Shown here piece by piece: positions 16,148 to 24,739 of a stretch of DNA of 64,000 nucleotides; the stretch's first letter is position 1; every line of letters starts with the position of its first letter. Origin of the DNA: Enterobacter_D sp963521185. GTDB lineage: Bacteria > Pseudomonadota > Gammaproteobacteria > Enterobacterales > Enterobacteriaceae. Location of the stretch: contig CAUQTV010000002.1 of NCBI GenBank assembly GCA_963521185.1, forward strand, positions 62,001 through 126,000, given 5' to 3'. A model generated the notes under the pieces. That model saw only the letters and a program-made list of their open reading frames with translations. It was not told where the DNA came from and searched no databases. Both the position numbers and the translations under genes were made by a program.

Positions 16148-16399
16148 ATGGGTATCGTGAAAATTTCAGATTTAATGCATGAGAATCTGCGCCTTGCCAG
16201 CAACGCCATGAGCCGCTCCATCAATTCGCAGGCGGAGCACTGGTTAAAAATTGGCATGCTAGCCGAGGTTTATCCGCATTTAACGCACCAGGATTTGATG
16301 CGTTTGCTGGTGCAAACCGAGTCGCAGGGCGGCGCTGACATTCATAAACTCACACAACGCGATGCGTTCACTGTGCAAAAGGAGGAAGTGGCACCATGA
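16148..16399 (+). CDS. ParD-like ribbon-helix-helix protein
   Basis: An 83-residue protein starting MGIVKISDLMHENLRLASNA. An N-terminal strand (GIVKISD) and two helices (HENLRLASNAMSRSINSQAEHWLKIGML) match the ParD-like antitoxin family. Its stop overlaps the start of the methionine aminopeptidase gene (ATGA at 16396-16399), so the two are translationally coupled. The partner is not a ParE toxin. The protein may act as an autorepressor of the operon or as a partner of the enzyme; neither is shown. Confidence 0.82.
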   Translation: MGIVKISDLMHENLRLASNAMSRSINSQAEHWLKIGMLAEVYPHLTHQDLMRLLVQTESQGGADIHKLTQRDAFTVQKEEVAP

Positions 16400-17181
16400 G
16401 TGGAATTAAACTTCACAATCAGGCAGAAGTTGAGATGGCGCGTGCCGCCGGACATGCAGCGGCAAAAGTGCTGGCGATGATTGCCCCGCACGTGCGGCCC
16501 GGTGTCACCACTGATGCGCTGGATAAACTGTGCCACGACTTTATCGTGAATGAATTAAAAGTGATCCCGGCCAATATTGGCTATCACGGTTATACCCGCA
16601 CGGTCTGTACATCGGTTAATCACGTGGTATGCCACGGTATTCCGGCGGAAAAAACGTTGAAAAAAGGCGATATCGTGAATATTGATGTCGCCGTTATTAA
16701 AGATGGCTGGTATGGCGATACCAGCCGTATGTATTTCGTCGGTGAGCCGTCAATTCGTGCAAAACGTCTGGTGGATATCACTTATCAGTCGATGGTGGCA
16801 GGCATTAATACCGTGCGCCCTGGCGCAACGCTGGGCGATATTGGCGCAGCCATTCAGCAGGTGGCGGAAGATGCCGGGTTCTCAGTAGTGCGCGAATATT
16901 GCGGCCATGGCGTCGGGCAAATTTATCATGCTGAGCCGCAGATCCTGCATTATGGCGTGCCGGGCACGGGTCCGGTGCTGGAAACCGGCATGATCTTTAC
17001 CATTGAGCCGATGATCAACGCGGGTAAGGCGTCTACCAGCGTACTCTCCGACGGCTGGACGGTGGTCACCAAAGATCGCTCGCTCTCAGCCCAATGGGAA
17101 CATACGGTCGCGGTGACGGAGACCGGCTTCGATCTGTTAACGCCATGGCCAGACGGCACTGGCGAATACGCGCCGATCTAA
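16396..17181 (+). CDS. Type I methionine aminopeptidase, second copy (Map2)
   Basis: Removes initiator Met from nascent proteins. The 261 residues match E. coli Map (264). All five metal ligands have counterparts: the two Asp in NIDVAVIKDGWYGD, His in EYCGHGVGQ, Glu in FTIEPMINAG and Glu in SAQWEHTVAV. It is not located beside rpsB, so it is probably a paralogue of the essential housekeeping map. It is coupled to the ParD-like gene by a four-base overlap. Its specific substrates or conditions of use are unknown. Confidence 0.92.
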   Translation: MSGIKLHNQAEVEMARAAGHAAAKVLAMIAPHVRPGVTTDALDKLCHDFIVNELKVIPANIGYHGYTRTVCTSVNHVVCHGIPAEKTLKKGDIVNIDVAVIKDGWYGDTSRMYFVGEPSIRAKRLVDITYQSMVAGINTVRPGATLGDIGAAIQQVAEDAGFSVVREYCGHGVGQIYHAEPQILHYGVPGTGPVLETGMIFTIEPMINAGKASTSVLSDGWTVVTKDRSLSAQWEHTVAVTETGFDLLTPWPDGTGEYAPI

Positions 17182-17205
17182 TACGGACGGAGCGTTACGC
17201 ATGGC

Positions 17206-17769
17206 CTAGCGGCTGCGCTTCGCGTGACGCTCCCAGTTATCCTGTTTTGCCTGCGCCGATTTGCGTAACGCCACGTAGCACGCGCCGCTGCCGCCATGAT
17301 GCGGTAGCGCAGCGCAGAAGGCCTGAACATCGTCAAACTCGGTTAACCAGCGTGCGAGATAGCTACGCACGATGTTGGCGTGTGCGTTCTCTTCCCGCCC
17401 TTTTCCGTGAATAATGAGCAGATTACGCAGGTTGTTTTGTCGCGCCTGATGCATAAAACTGAATACCAACTGGCGGCACTGCTCAACCGACTGACGCAGC
17501 AGGTTCAGGCTGGCCTGCTGTGGGTATTTCCCCAGACGCAGCTTTTCAATGACGCCGTTTTGCAGCCCTTCCTGTTTGAAGTGCAGCGGCGTGCCGAGGG
17601 GTAAAATCTCCAGAAAACCGGTGGTCAAAAAGTTATCCAGTTGCAGCGTGTCGACATGCTGCGGTTTGCGGGCATTACGGTCCGGGTGCCAGTGCACATC
17701 GGCACCCTGCTTAAGCGGTTGGACATCCTCCATGGCGTCAAGAAATAGCGATTTGTCGTCAAGGTTCAT
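17206..17769 (-). CDS. smrA: SmrA (YdaL), Smr-domain nuclease-like protein
   Basis: A 187-residue protein, as in E. coli. The N-terminal half has MNLDDKSLFLDAMEDVQPLK. The C-terminal Smr domain has LNLLR and the signature IIHGKGR, followed by YLARWLTEF and ALPHHGGSGACYVALRK. Smr domains act on DNA or RNA, and E. coli YdaL shows endonuclease activity in vitro. The start at 17769 gives the E. coli N-terminus, while an upstream in-frame ATG would add 38 unrelated residues. It is divergent from mcaS, as in E. coli. Confidence 0.95.
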   Translation of the reverse strand: MNLDDKSLFLDAMEDVQPLKQGADVHWHPDRNARKPQHVDTLQLDNFLTTGFLEILPLGTPLHFKQEGLQNGVIEKLRLGKYPQQASLNLLRQSVEQCRQLVFSFMHQARQNNLRNLLIIHGKGREENAHANIVRSYLARWLTEFDDVQAFCAALPHHGGSGACYVALRKSAQAKQDNWERHAKRSR

Positions 17770-18071
17770 GATCAATCCTCTGGCTACAACTGACAGCAGG
17801 GATCTACTATAACCGCCTGTGCCACGGGTCTCAATGGGTGGCGGCCGCCAAACGAGCGGAACGCATAAATTTCCAATAATCACCCAAAAGTAGCAAATAT
17901 CGCGAGCGCCCCCAGAACTGGATATTTTTTGAGCGATCGTGGGGTAAATGTTTATCGCTACTTAACTGAAACTACAATCTGATTAATATCTCGGCTTTAC
18001 ATTAAATTTACGTGAAATCAATCACCAATATGTACTGGAATTATGGTGAAGACTTGCTATAACTATATTAA

Positions 18072-18166
18072 CCCGCTCATGGATGACTACTGTGGGAATA
18101 AGGTATGGAAGCACTGCTGTGTGTACTGTAGAGTCTGACGGATGTCGGCAGGCTCTATTTTTTTAT
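18072..18166 (+). ncRNA. mcaS: McaS small regulatory RNA
   Basis: The 3' half is nearly identical to E. coli McaS (IsrA): CACTGCTGTGTGTACTGTAG followed by a stem AGAGTCTG / CAGGCTCT and a T7 tract. E. coli McaS is about 95 nt, lies beside ydaL/smrA, binds Hfq and CsrA, and controls csgD, flhDC and pgaA mRNAs. Position and orientation relative to smrA agree. The 5' end is set from a TATAACTATATTA -10 region just upstream and is approximate; the first 40 nt have diverged from E. coli. Confidence 0.88.
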
Positions 18167-18411
18167 TTGCAGATTTTATAACACCCGCTACGCGATAACC
18201 GCCAATATTTATTTATCTCACCAGCAAAACGTTTCGCTGTATATTTAGCAAACTGCCCAATAATATATTCTGTATAATTCTCAGACATAAATTACCGGAT
18301 ATATTACCTGTTGCCGCTTCTCTTTTCGAGGTATGGAGGGATCGCCAGCGCCGTGATAAATTGGCTTCGTCACGCTGTACGAACGCCTCTTACCCTTGCA
18401 AAGGATGCCGC

Positions 18412-18927
18412 ATGCTTACGCTACTCGAAGATAAAATTGCCACGCCGCTTGGCCCACTGTGGGTGTTGAGCGATGAACAGTTCCGCCTGCGCGCCGTAGA
18501 GTGGGAAGAGCACAGCGATCGCATGGAGCAACTGTTACGACTGCATTACCGCGCGGAGGGTTATCAACGCGTTCACGCAGTCAATCCCGGTGGGCTGAGT
18601 CAAAAACTGCAAGCCTATTTCGACGGCGATTTAAGCGTCATTGAGACGCTGCCGACGGAAACGGCCGGAACGCCGTTTCAGCGGGAAGTCTGGAAGGCAC
18701 TGCGCAGCATCCCTTGCGGTCAGATTTGGCATTATGGACAGCTCGCCACTTTCTTAGGTCGTGCGGGAGCGGCACGCGCCGTGGGTGCGGCCAATGGATC
18801 CAACCCGGTGAGTATTGTTGTGCCCTGTCACCGCGTGATTGGCAGCAATGGCACCTTAACCGGTTATGCCGGTGGCGTGGCGCGTAAAGAGTGGCTTTTG
18901 CGCCATGAAGGCTACTTTTTACTGTAG
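18412..18927 (+). CDS. ogt: O6-methylguanine-DNA methyltransferase Ogt
   Basis: Suicidal repair protein that moves alkyl groups from O6-guanine (and O4-thymine) to its own cysteine. The 171 residues equal E. coli Ogt. The acceptor motif PCHRV is present in SIVVPCHRVIGSNG, with the helix-turn-helix around GTPFQREVWKAL and the asparagine hinge AANGSNP. The ATG at 18412 matches the E. coli N-terminus (MLTLLEDKIATPLGPLW). It is constitutive in E. coli. It lies directly before fnr, as in E. coli. Confidence 0.97.
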   Translation: MLTLLEDKIATPLGPLWVLSDEQFRLRAVEWEEHSDRMEQLLRLHYRAEGYQRVHAVNPGGLSQKLQAYFDGDLSVIETLPTETAGTPFQREVWKALRSIPCGQIWHYGQLATFLGRAGAARAVGAANGSNPVSIVVPCHRVIGSNGTLTGYAGGVARKEWLLRHEGYFLL

Positions 18928-19088
18928 GAATAGAGGGCATTTTGTGCTTTATCATCAACGATTAGGCGCAAAAACCGCATTCTATATACGGAATATCAAT
19001 GACATAGCCCGCAATTATTGCGTGGGTTTCCAATAATCACTTATTGCACCTTTGCCAGGCTTACGCGCTCAAGAAAAAGATGTTAAAA

Positions 19089-19102
19089 TTGACCAATATC
19101 AA
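19089..19102. promoter_or_regulatory. FNR box at the fnr promoter
   Basis: TTGACCAATATCAA, one mismatch from the consensus TTGATNNNNATCAA, 20 bases before the fnr start codon, as in the autoregulatory site of E. coli fnr. Confidence 0.8.
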
Positions 19103-19121
19103 TTACGGCTTGAGCAGACCT

Positions 19122-19874
19122 ATGATCCCGGAAAAGCGAATTATACGACGCATTCAGTCTGGCGGTTGTGCTATCCACTGCCAGGATTGCAGCATCAGCC
19201 AGCTTTGCATCCCGTTTACCCTGAATGAGCATGAGCTTGATCAGCTTGATAACATTATTGAGCGCAAAAAGCCTATCCAGAAAGGGCAGACGCTGTTTAA
19301 AGCCGGTGATGAACTGAAATCGCTCTACGCGATCCGTTCAGGCACGATTAAGAGCTACACCATTACCGAACAGGGTGACGAGCAGATTACCGGCTTTCAT
19401 CTGGCGGGTGATTTGGTGGGCTTTGACGCTATCGGCACCGGGCACCACCCCAGTTTTGCTCAGGCGCTTGAAACCTCAATGGTCTGCGAAATTCCGTTCG
19501 AGACGCTCGACGACCTGTCCGGTAAGATGCCAAACCTGCGTCAGCAGATGATGCGTCTGATGAGCGGCGAGATCAAAGGCGATCAGGATATGATCCTGCT
19601 GCTGTCGAAGAAAAATGCTGAAGAGCGTCTGGCAGCCTTTATCTACAACCTGTCACGTCGCTTTGCTCAGCGTGGTTTTTCTCCGCGCGAGTTCCGCCTC
19701 ACCATGACGCGCGGTGATATCGGCAACTATCTTGGCCTGACCGTTGAAACCATCAGCCGTTTACTGGGCCGTTTCCAGAAAAGCGGCATGCTGGCGGTGA
19801 AAGGGAAATATATCACTATCGAAAACAGCGACGCGCTGGCGGTACTTGCCGGGCATTCGCGTAACGTAGCCTGA
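19122..19874 (+). CDS. fnr: Fnr, oxygen-sensing global regulator
   Basis: CRP-family regulator whose [4Fe-4S] cluster forms without oxygen and allows dimerisation and DNA binding. The 250 residues are nearly identical to E. coli Fnr. Cluster cysteines C20, C23, C29 are in GGCAIHCQDCSISQLC and the fourth is in SMVCEIPFE. The recognition helix LTVETISRLLGRF is conserved, so target sites should be the same. The start at 19122 (MIPEKRIIRRIQ) is chosen by family length; an upstream in-frame ATG would run through the FNR box. It is followed by a long stem-loop and uspE. Confidence 0.98.
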   Translation: MIPEKRIIRRIQSGGCAIHCQDCSISQLCIPFTLNEHELDQLDNIIERKKPIQKGQTLFKAGDELKSLYAIRSGTIKSYTITEQGDEQITGFHLAGDLVGFDAIGTGHHPSFAQALETSMVCEIPFETLDDLSGKMPNLRQQMMRLMSGEIKGDQDMILLLSKKNAEERLAAFIYNLSRRFAQRGFSPREFRLTMTRGDIGNYLGLTVETISRLLGRFQKSGMLAVKGKYITIENSDALAVLAGHSRNVA

Positions 19875-19891
19875 CCCCCCCTCTTGCACTA

Positions 19892-19942
19892 AACCTTTGC
19901 CGGATCGCGAAATTTATCTGATTTATTGATCTGGCAAAGGTT
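19892..19942 (+). other. Long stem-loop between fnr and uspE
   Basis: AACCTTTGCCGGATC (19892-19906) pairs with GATCTGGCAAAGGTT (19928-19942): 15 base pairs with a single G-U, and a 21-base loop. There is no T-run after it, so it is not a classical terminator. Confidence 0.6.
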
Positions 19943-20017
19943 CTTCCCTGTCTCATTAGGCACATATAGGTTATCTTTTAGTTACAGACTGCGGTGACAG
20001 ATGTAAGGAGACCCTGT

Positions 20018-20965
20018 ATGGCCAATTATCAAAACATGCTGGTAGCCATTGATCCTAATCAGGACGATCAACCGGCGTTACGGCGAGCGGTATATTTGCA
20101 TCAACGGATTGGCGGTCGAATCAAAGCCTTTTTGCCAATCTATGATTTTTCCTATGAGATGACCACCCTTCTGTCGCCTGACGAGCGCACGGCGATGCGC
20201 CAGGGCGTCATTAGCCAACGGAGCGCATGGATCCGCGAGCAGGCGCAGTTTTACATTGATGCGGGCATTCCCATCGATATCAAAGTCGTCTGGCATAACC
20301 GTCCCTTCGAAGCGATCATTCAGGAAGTGCTGACCAGCAAGCATGACCTGGTCCTGAAAATGACCCACCAGCACGACAAGCTGGAATCGGTGATCTTCAC
20401 TCCCACCGACTGGCACCTGCTGCGCAAATGCCCCTGCCCGGTATGGATGGTGAAAGACCAGCCGTGGCCGGAAGGCGGTAAAGCGCTGGTGGCGGTTAAT
20501 CTCGCCAGTGAAGAGCCGTACCATAACGCGCTCAATGAAAAACTGGTGAAAGAAACCCTTAAACTGGCGGAACAGGTCAACCATACGGAAGTGCATCTGA
20601 TTGGTGCCTATCCGGTGACGCCCATTAACATTGCCATTGAGCTGCCGGAATTTGACCCGAGCGTCTATAACGACGCGATCCGCGGTCAGCATCTGCTGGC
20701 TATGAAGGCCCTGCGGCAGAAATTTGGCATTGATGAAAAACGCACCCACGTTGAAAAAGGGTTGCCGGAAGAGGTGATCCCCGATCTGGCCGAGCATCTT
20801 GAGGCCGGTGTCGTGGTATTAGGCACCGTGGGACGCACCGGTATTTCAGCCGCGTTCCTCGGCAACACTGCTGAGCAGGTGATCGACCATCTGCGCTGCG
20901 ACCTGCTGGTGCTGAAACCGGATGAGTATCAGACGCCTGTCGAAATGGATGACGAAGACGATTAA
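20018..20965 (+). CDS. uspE: Universal stress protein E, UspE
   Basis: Tandem Usp-domain protein of 315 residues (E. coli 316), involved in oxidative stress and DNA-damage resistance, motility and aggregation. The first Usp domain starts MANYQNMLVAIDPNQDD; the second begins near residue 155 (ALVAVNLASEE) and ends with the nucleotide-binding signature GTVGRTGISAAFLGNTAEQV. The ATG at 20018 follows AAGGAG; an earlier in-frame ATG has no such site. It is next to fnr, as in E. coli, and followed by a strong terminator. Confidence 0.97.
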   Translation: MANYQNMLVAIDPNQDDQPALRRAVYLHQRIGGRIKAFLPIYDFSYEMTTLLSPDERTAMRQGVISQRSAWIREQAQFYIDAGIPIDIKVVWHNRPFEAIIQEVLTSKHDLVLKMTHQHDKLESVIFTPTDWHLLRKCPCPVWMVKDQPWPEGGKALVAVNLASEEPYHNALNEKLVKETLKLAEQVNHTEVHLIGAYPVTPINIAIELPEFDPSVYNDAIRGQHLLAMKALRQKFGIDEKRTHVEKGLPEEVIPDLAEHLEAGVVVLGTVGRTGISAAFLGNTAEQVIDHLRCDLLVLKPDEYQTPVEMDDEDD

Positions 20966-20983
20966 TTTTAAGCCGCAGACATA

Positions 20984-21015
20984 AAAAAGCCGCCCGAATG
21001 GGCGGCTTTCTTTTT
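20984..21015 (+). terminator. Rho-independent terminator after uspE
   Basis: AAAGCCGCCC / GGGCGGCTTT stem with a four-base loop, followed by CTTTTT. The A-run on the other side makes it usable in both directions. Confidence 0.92.
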
Positions 21016-21033
21016 GCGCCAGATTAAAGTTTC

Positions 21034-21120
21034 GTAGGCCGGGTCAGGCGACAGCCGCCACCCGGCGAAAGGTCGGAATCTCTTGCAGGATGCCCGGCGG
21101 CGCAAGCTTGCCGGGCCTAC
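21034..21120. repeat. BIME: two inverted REP units
   Basis: GTAGGCCGGGTCAGGCGACAG... and the inverted ...GCTTGCCGGGCCTAC form two REP (palindromic unit) arms about 30 bp apart, between uspE and pntB, which converge. A near-identical copy lies at 42263-42350. Confidence 0.9.
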
Positions 21121-21151
21121 AGTAGCAGAGAATAACATCCCACCCCTGGTA

Positions 21152-22540
21152 TTACAGCGCTTTTAGGATCGCATCGACGCTGGCTTTGGCATCACCAAAC
21201 AGCATCTGGGTGTTCTCTTTAAAGAACAGCGGGTTTTGCACGCCAGCATAGCCGGTGTTCATTGACCGCTTAAAGACAATCACGTTCTGCGCTTTCCACA
21301 CTTCCAGCACCGGCATACCGGCAATCGGGCTGCGCGGATCGTCGAGCGCCGCCGGGTTCACGGTGTCGTTGGCACCGATAACCAGCACCGTGTCGGTCTC
21401 GCTGAAATCGTCGTTGATCTCATCCATTTCCAGCACGATGTCATACGGCACTTTCGCTTCCGCGAGCAGCACGTTCATATGGCCTGGCAGACGCCCGGCC
21501 ACCGGGTGAATACCGAAACGCACTTTGATACCGCGCGCGCGCAGCTTCTCAGTGATATCCGCCACAGGGTACTGCGCCTGTGCCACCGCCATGCCGTAGC
21601 CTGGGGTGATGATCACCGAGTGCGACTCTTTCAGCATTTCTGCCGTTTCTTCCGCCGTGATCTCGCGATGTTCGCCCGCTTCGGCGTCTTCGCCAGTGGA
21701 CGAACCATCGGTACCAAAACCACCGGCAATCACGCTGATGAACGAGCGGTTCATCGCTTTACACATGATGTAAGACAGAATGGCACCAGAAGAACCCACC
21801 AGCGCCCCGGTCACAATCAGCAGGTCGTTGCTCAGCATAAAGCCTGCCGCCGCGGCCGCCCAACCGGAATAGGAGTTGAGCATCGACACCACGACCGGCA
21901 TGTCAGCCCCGCCAATCGACGCCACAAGATGCCAGCCAAACGCCAGTGCAATCACCGTCATGATAAGCAGCGCCAGCACCTGAGTCCCCACGCTGTCGGT
22001 ACGCACAAAGCTGACCAGCAGCAGGAACGAGACCACCAGCGCGGCGAGGTTCAGCTTGTGACGATGCGGCAACATCAGCGGTTTGGACGAAATCTTCCCG
22101 CGCAGTTTGCCGAAGGCGACGATAGAGCCGGTGAAGGTCACCGCACCGATAAAGATGCCGAGGAACACTTCCGTCAGGTGAATGTTCACCAGAATCGGTT
22201 CCAGGCCCGCTTCGTGATACAGGTAGCTGTTAAAGCCTACCAGCACCGCCGCCAGACCCACAAAGCTGTGCAAAATTGCCACCAGCTCCGGCATTTCGGT
22301 CATCTCGACTTTTTTCGCCAGATGAATACCAATCGCCCCGCCGATCACCATCGCGACGATAATCCACACCACGTTGCCGGTATCCGGCCCGAAGATCGTG
22401 GCGATAAGGGCAATGGCCATCCCGGCAACGCCGAAACGGTTACCCATCTGCGAGGTTTCATGTTTTGACAACCCGGCCAGACTGAAAATAAACAGGATCG
22501 CGGCAACAATGTATGCAGCTGTAACTAATCCTCCAGACAT
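21152..22540 (-). CDS. pntB: NAD(P) transhydrogenase subunit beta, PntB
   Basis: Membrane subunit of the proton-translocating transhydrogenase that drives NADPH formation from NADH using proton-motive force. The 462 residues match E. coli. About nine membrane spans (residues 1-260) are followed by the NADP(H)-binding domain III with GYGMAVAQAQYP and the KRSMNTGYAGVQNPLF segment near the C-terminus. Ten bases separate it from pntA, and it is the second gene of the operon. Confidence 0.98.
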   Translation of the reverse strand: MSGGLVTAAYIVAAILFIFSLAGLSKHETSQMGNRFGVAGMAIALIATIFGPDTGNVVWIIVAMVIGGAIGIHLAKKVEMTEMPELVAILHSFVGLAAVLVGFNSYLYHEAGLEPILVNIHLTEVFLGIFIGAVTFTGSIVAFGKLRGKISSKPLMLPHRHKLNLAALVVSFLLLVSFVRTDSVGTQVLALLIMTVIALAFGWHLVASIGGADMPVVVSMLNSYSGWAAAAAGFMLSNDLLIVTGALVGSSGAILSYIMCKAMNRSFISVIAGGFGTDGSSTGEDAEAGEHREITAEETAEMLKESHSVIITPGYGMAVAQAQYPVADITEKLRARGIKVRFGIHPVAGRLPGHMNVLLAEAKVPYDIVLEMDEINDDFSETDTVLVIGANDTVNPAALDDPRSPIAGMPVLEVWKAQNVIVFKRSMNTGYAGVQNPLFFKENTQMLFGDAKASVDAILKAL

Positions 22541-22550
22541 GTGCTACCCC

Positions 22551-24080
22551 TTAGTTCTTCCGGAACATTTTCAGCATGCGCTGAGTGACGGTGAATCCAC
22601 CAAAAATGTTGATACTGGCAATCAGAACGGCAACAAAACTTAAGAAGCTGATCCAACCGCCGTGGCCGATTTGTAACAGCGCACCGACAACGATGATGCC
22701 AGAAATGGCGTTAGTCACCGACATCAGCGGCGTATGCAGCGCATGCGACACGTTCCACACCACGTAGTAACCCACTACGCACGCCAACGCGAACACGGTG
22801 AAGTGCCCCAGGAACTCTTTCGGCGCTACATCCGCCAGCCAGCCAAACAGGATAATGGCCAGCGCCATGAAGGCGTATTTGGTCCAGGGTGACGCCGGTT
22901 TTGCCGGTTCGACAGGTGCCGCGGCCGGTTTTGCCGCCGCCTGCGGCTGGGCGGAAACCTGAATCGGCGGTGCCGGCCAGGTCACTGCGCCATCACGCAC
23001 CACGGTGACGCCACGCACCACCACATCGTCGAAATCCACCACCACGTTGCCATCTTTCTCTTTGCACAGCAGCTTCAGCAGGTTCACCAGATTGGTGCCA
23101 TAAAGCTGAGAAGACTGCGTCGGCAAGCGGCCTGGCAGGTCGGTATAACCGATCACCTTCACGCCGTTTGGCGTGGTGACCACCTGATTGGCGACGGTGT
23201 ATTCGCAGTTGCCGCCATTTTGCGCGGCGAGGTCAACGATCACGCTGCCCGCCTGCATGGAATCCACCATTTCTCGGGTGATCAGCGTCGGTGCCGGTTT
23301 CCCCGGAATCAACGCGGTCGTGACAATAATATCGACTTCTTTTGCCTGGGCGGCGAAGAGCGCCATTTCCGCTTCGATAAAGGCCGCAGACATCACTTTG
23401 GCGTAACCATCGCCGCTTCCCGCTTCCTCTTCGAAGTCCAGTTCAAGAAACTCCGCGCCCATACTCTGCACTTGTTCTTTTACTTCCGGACGGGTGTCGA
23501 AGGCACGCACAATCGCACCGAGGCTGTTGGCCGCACCGATGGCGGCGAGACCGGCAACGCCTGCGCCAATCACCATGACTTTGGCCGGTGGCACTTTGCC
23601 CGCGGCGGTGATCTGGCCAGTAAAAAAGCGGCCGAATTCATGGGCCGCTTCAACAATGGCGCGGTAACCCGCAATGTTTGCCATTGAACTCAGGGCATCG
23701 AGAGACTGGGCACGTGAAATACGCGGCACGGAATCCATCGCCATAATGGTCACATTTTTCGCGGCGAGCTTTTCCAACAGCTCAGGATTCTGGGCGGGCC
23801 AGATAAAGCTGACCAGCGTCGTGCCGGGATTGAGCAGTGCAATCTCGTCGTCGCCAGGCGCGTTCACCTTAAGGATGAGGTCGGATTGCCAGACGTCGTT
23901 CCCCGTGACAATGACGGCACCCGCCTGGGTAAACGCCTCGTCATCGAAACTTGCCAGTTTGCCCGCGCCGCTTTCGACAGCGACGGTGAAACCCAGTTTA
24001 AGCAATTGCTCCACCGTTTTCGGTGTGGCGGCAACGCGGGTTTCATTGGCCAACCGTTCTTTTGGTACACCAATACGCAT
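22551..24080 (-). CDS. pntA: NAD(P) transhydrogenase subunit alpha, PntA
   Basis: NAD(H)-binding subunit with a membrane tail. The 509 residues compare with 510 in E. coli. The N-terminal alanine-dehydrogenase-like domain begins MRIGVPKERLANETRVA and has the Rossmann motif VIGAGVAGLAAIGAANSLGA. A Pro/Ala-rich linker (QVSAQPQAAAKPAAAPVEPA) leads to four membrane spans (about 400-509). The ATG at 24080 was chosen over an upstream in-frame ATG because it gives the family N-terminus. First gene of pntAB. Confidence 0.98.
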   Translation of the reverse strand: MRIGVPKERLANETRVAATPKTVEQLLKLGFTVAVESGAGKLASFDDEAFTQAGAVIVTGNDVWQSDLILKVNAPGDDEIALLNPGTTLVSFIWPAQNPELLEKLAAKNVTIMAMDSVPRISRAQSLDALSSMANIAGYRAIVEAAHEFGRFFTGQITAAGKVPPAKVMVIGAGVAGLAAIGAANSLGAIVRAFDTRPEVKEQVQSMGAEFLELDFEEEAGSGDGYAKVMSAAFIEAEMALFAAQAKEVDIIVTTALIPGKPAPTLITREMVDSMQAGSVIVDLAAQNGGNCEYTVANQVVTTPNGVKVIGYTDLPGRLPTQSSQLYGTNLVNLLKLLCKEKDGNVVVDFDDVVVRGVTVVRDGAVTWPAPPIQVSAQPQAAAKPAAAPVEPAKPASPWTKYAFMALAIILFGWLADVAPKEFLGHFTVFALACVVGYYVVWNVSHALHTPLMSVTNAISGIIVVGALLQIGHGGWISFLSFVAVLIASINIFGGFTVTQRMLKMFRKN

Positions 24081-24207
24081 AGTTTTCCCTTCCATCGGTT
24101 TTAGATGATGGTTTGTCAGTTTTCTCGAAAGACCATACCCGACGCTCACCTAACGAGAGCAGCGGACAGCAAACCTTACAAAAATTTAAACAGTAACAAA
24201 CTTCCAT

Positions 24208-24331
24208 TACCCTAAATAATTCGCGTTGCAGGCAGGCGGAAAGTGAGCGAATCCCCGGGAGCTTACTCTGGTAAGTGACTGGGGTGAACAAACGCGGCCA
24301 ACGCACATGCAACTTGAAGTATGACGGGTAT
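24208..24331. repeat. Intergenic palindromic repeat of about 125 bp
   Basis: Imperfect inverted repeat: TACCCTAAATAATTC...GTTGCAGG at the left mirrors GCAACTTGAAGTATGACGGGTA at the right, with a central AGCTTACTCTGGTAAGTGACT dyad. This matches, from memory, a dispersed non-coding repeat of enterobacteria (the RSA-type element); the class name is tentative. It lies in the 659-bp pntA-ydgH gap. The rest of that gap (24340-24739) shows no ORF and presumably holds the ydgH promoter. Confidence 0.6.
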
Positions 24332-24739
24332 ATAACCTACTGAAAATAGCGCCTGTGATCCACCGTCTAAAAACAGTATTTATGATTTAATTGTGGAAAA
24401 TTAAGTGACAAGGGGTGCTGGCAGCGTTATTTGCCTTAAATTTCTGGCCAGCGCCCCATATTACGCCGAAGCGAGGCGGCAAAACATGATTTAGCGCCTG
24501 TGCAGATCAGGATTTTAACAATGAATTAACTTATAAAAGTCATATGCTTTATCGCTTTTAGCGGTCAAGCGGCTGTTTTTTCAACATATCACAATTTGTT
24601 ATCTCGTTTGCGTCCTCGCGCAGCACGCCGTGCGAAAAATCACGCAGACAGTCGTGAGGTTTAAATGCAATAATCGTCAACGTTTTCAAGTCAACCACAC
24701 TACCAGTATCTGGTTTGCGCAAGGCGAAGGATTATTTTT

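Noticed and set aside
16148..17181. Reading the ParD-like/Map pair as a classical ParDE toxin-antitoxin system
   Set aside because: The second gene is a clear methionine aminopeptidase with all metal ligands; no ParE fold is present.
17770..17883. Upstream extension of smrA by 38 codons
   Set aside because: The added residues have no similarity to SmrA and lack a ribosome site; the start at 17769 matches the family.
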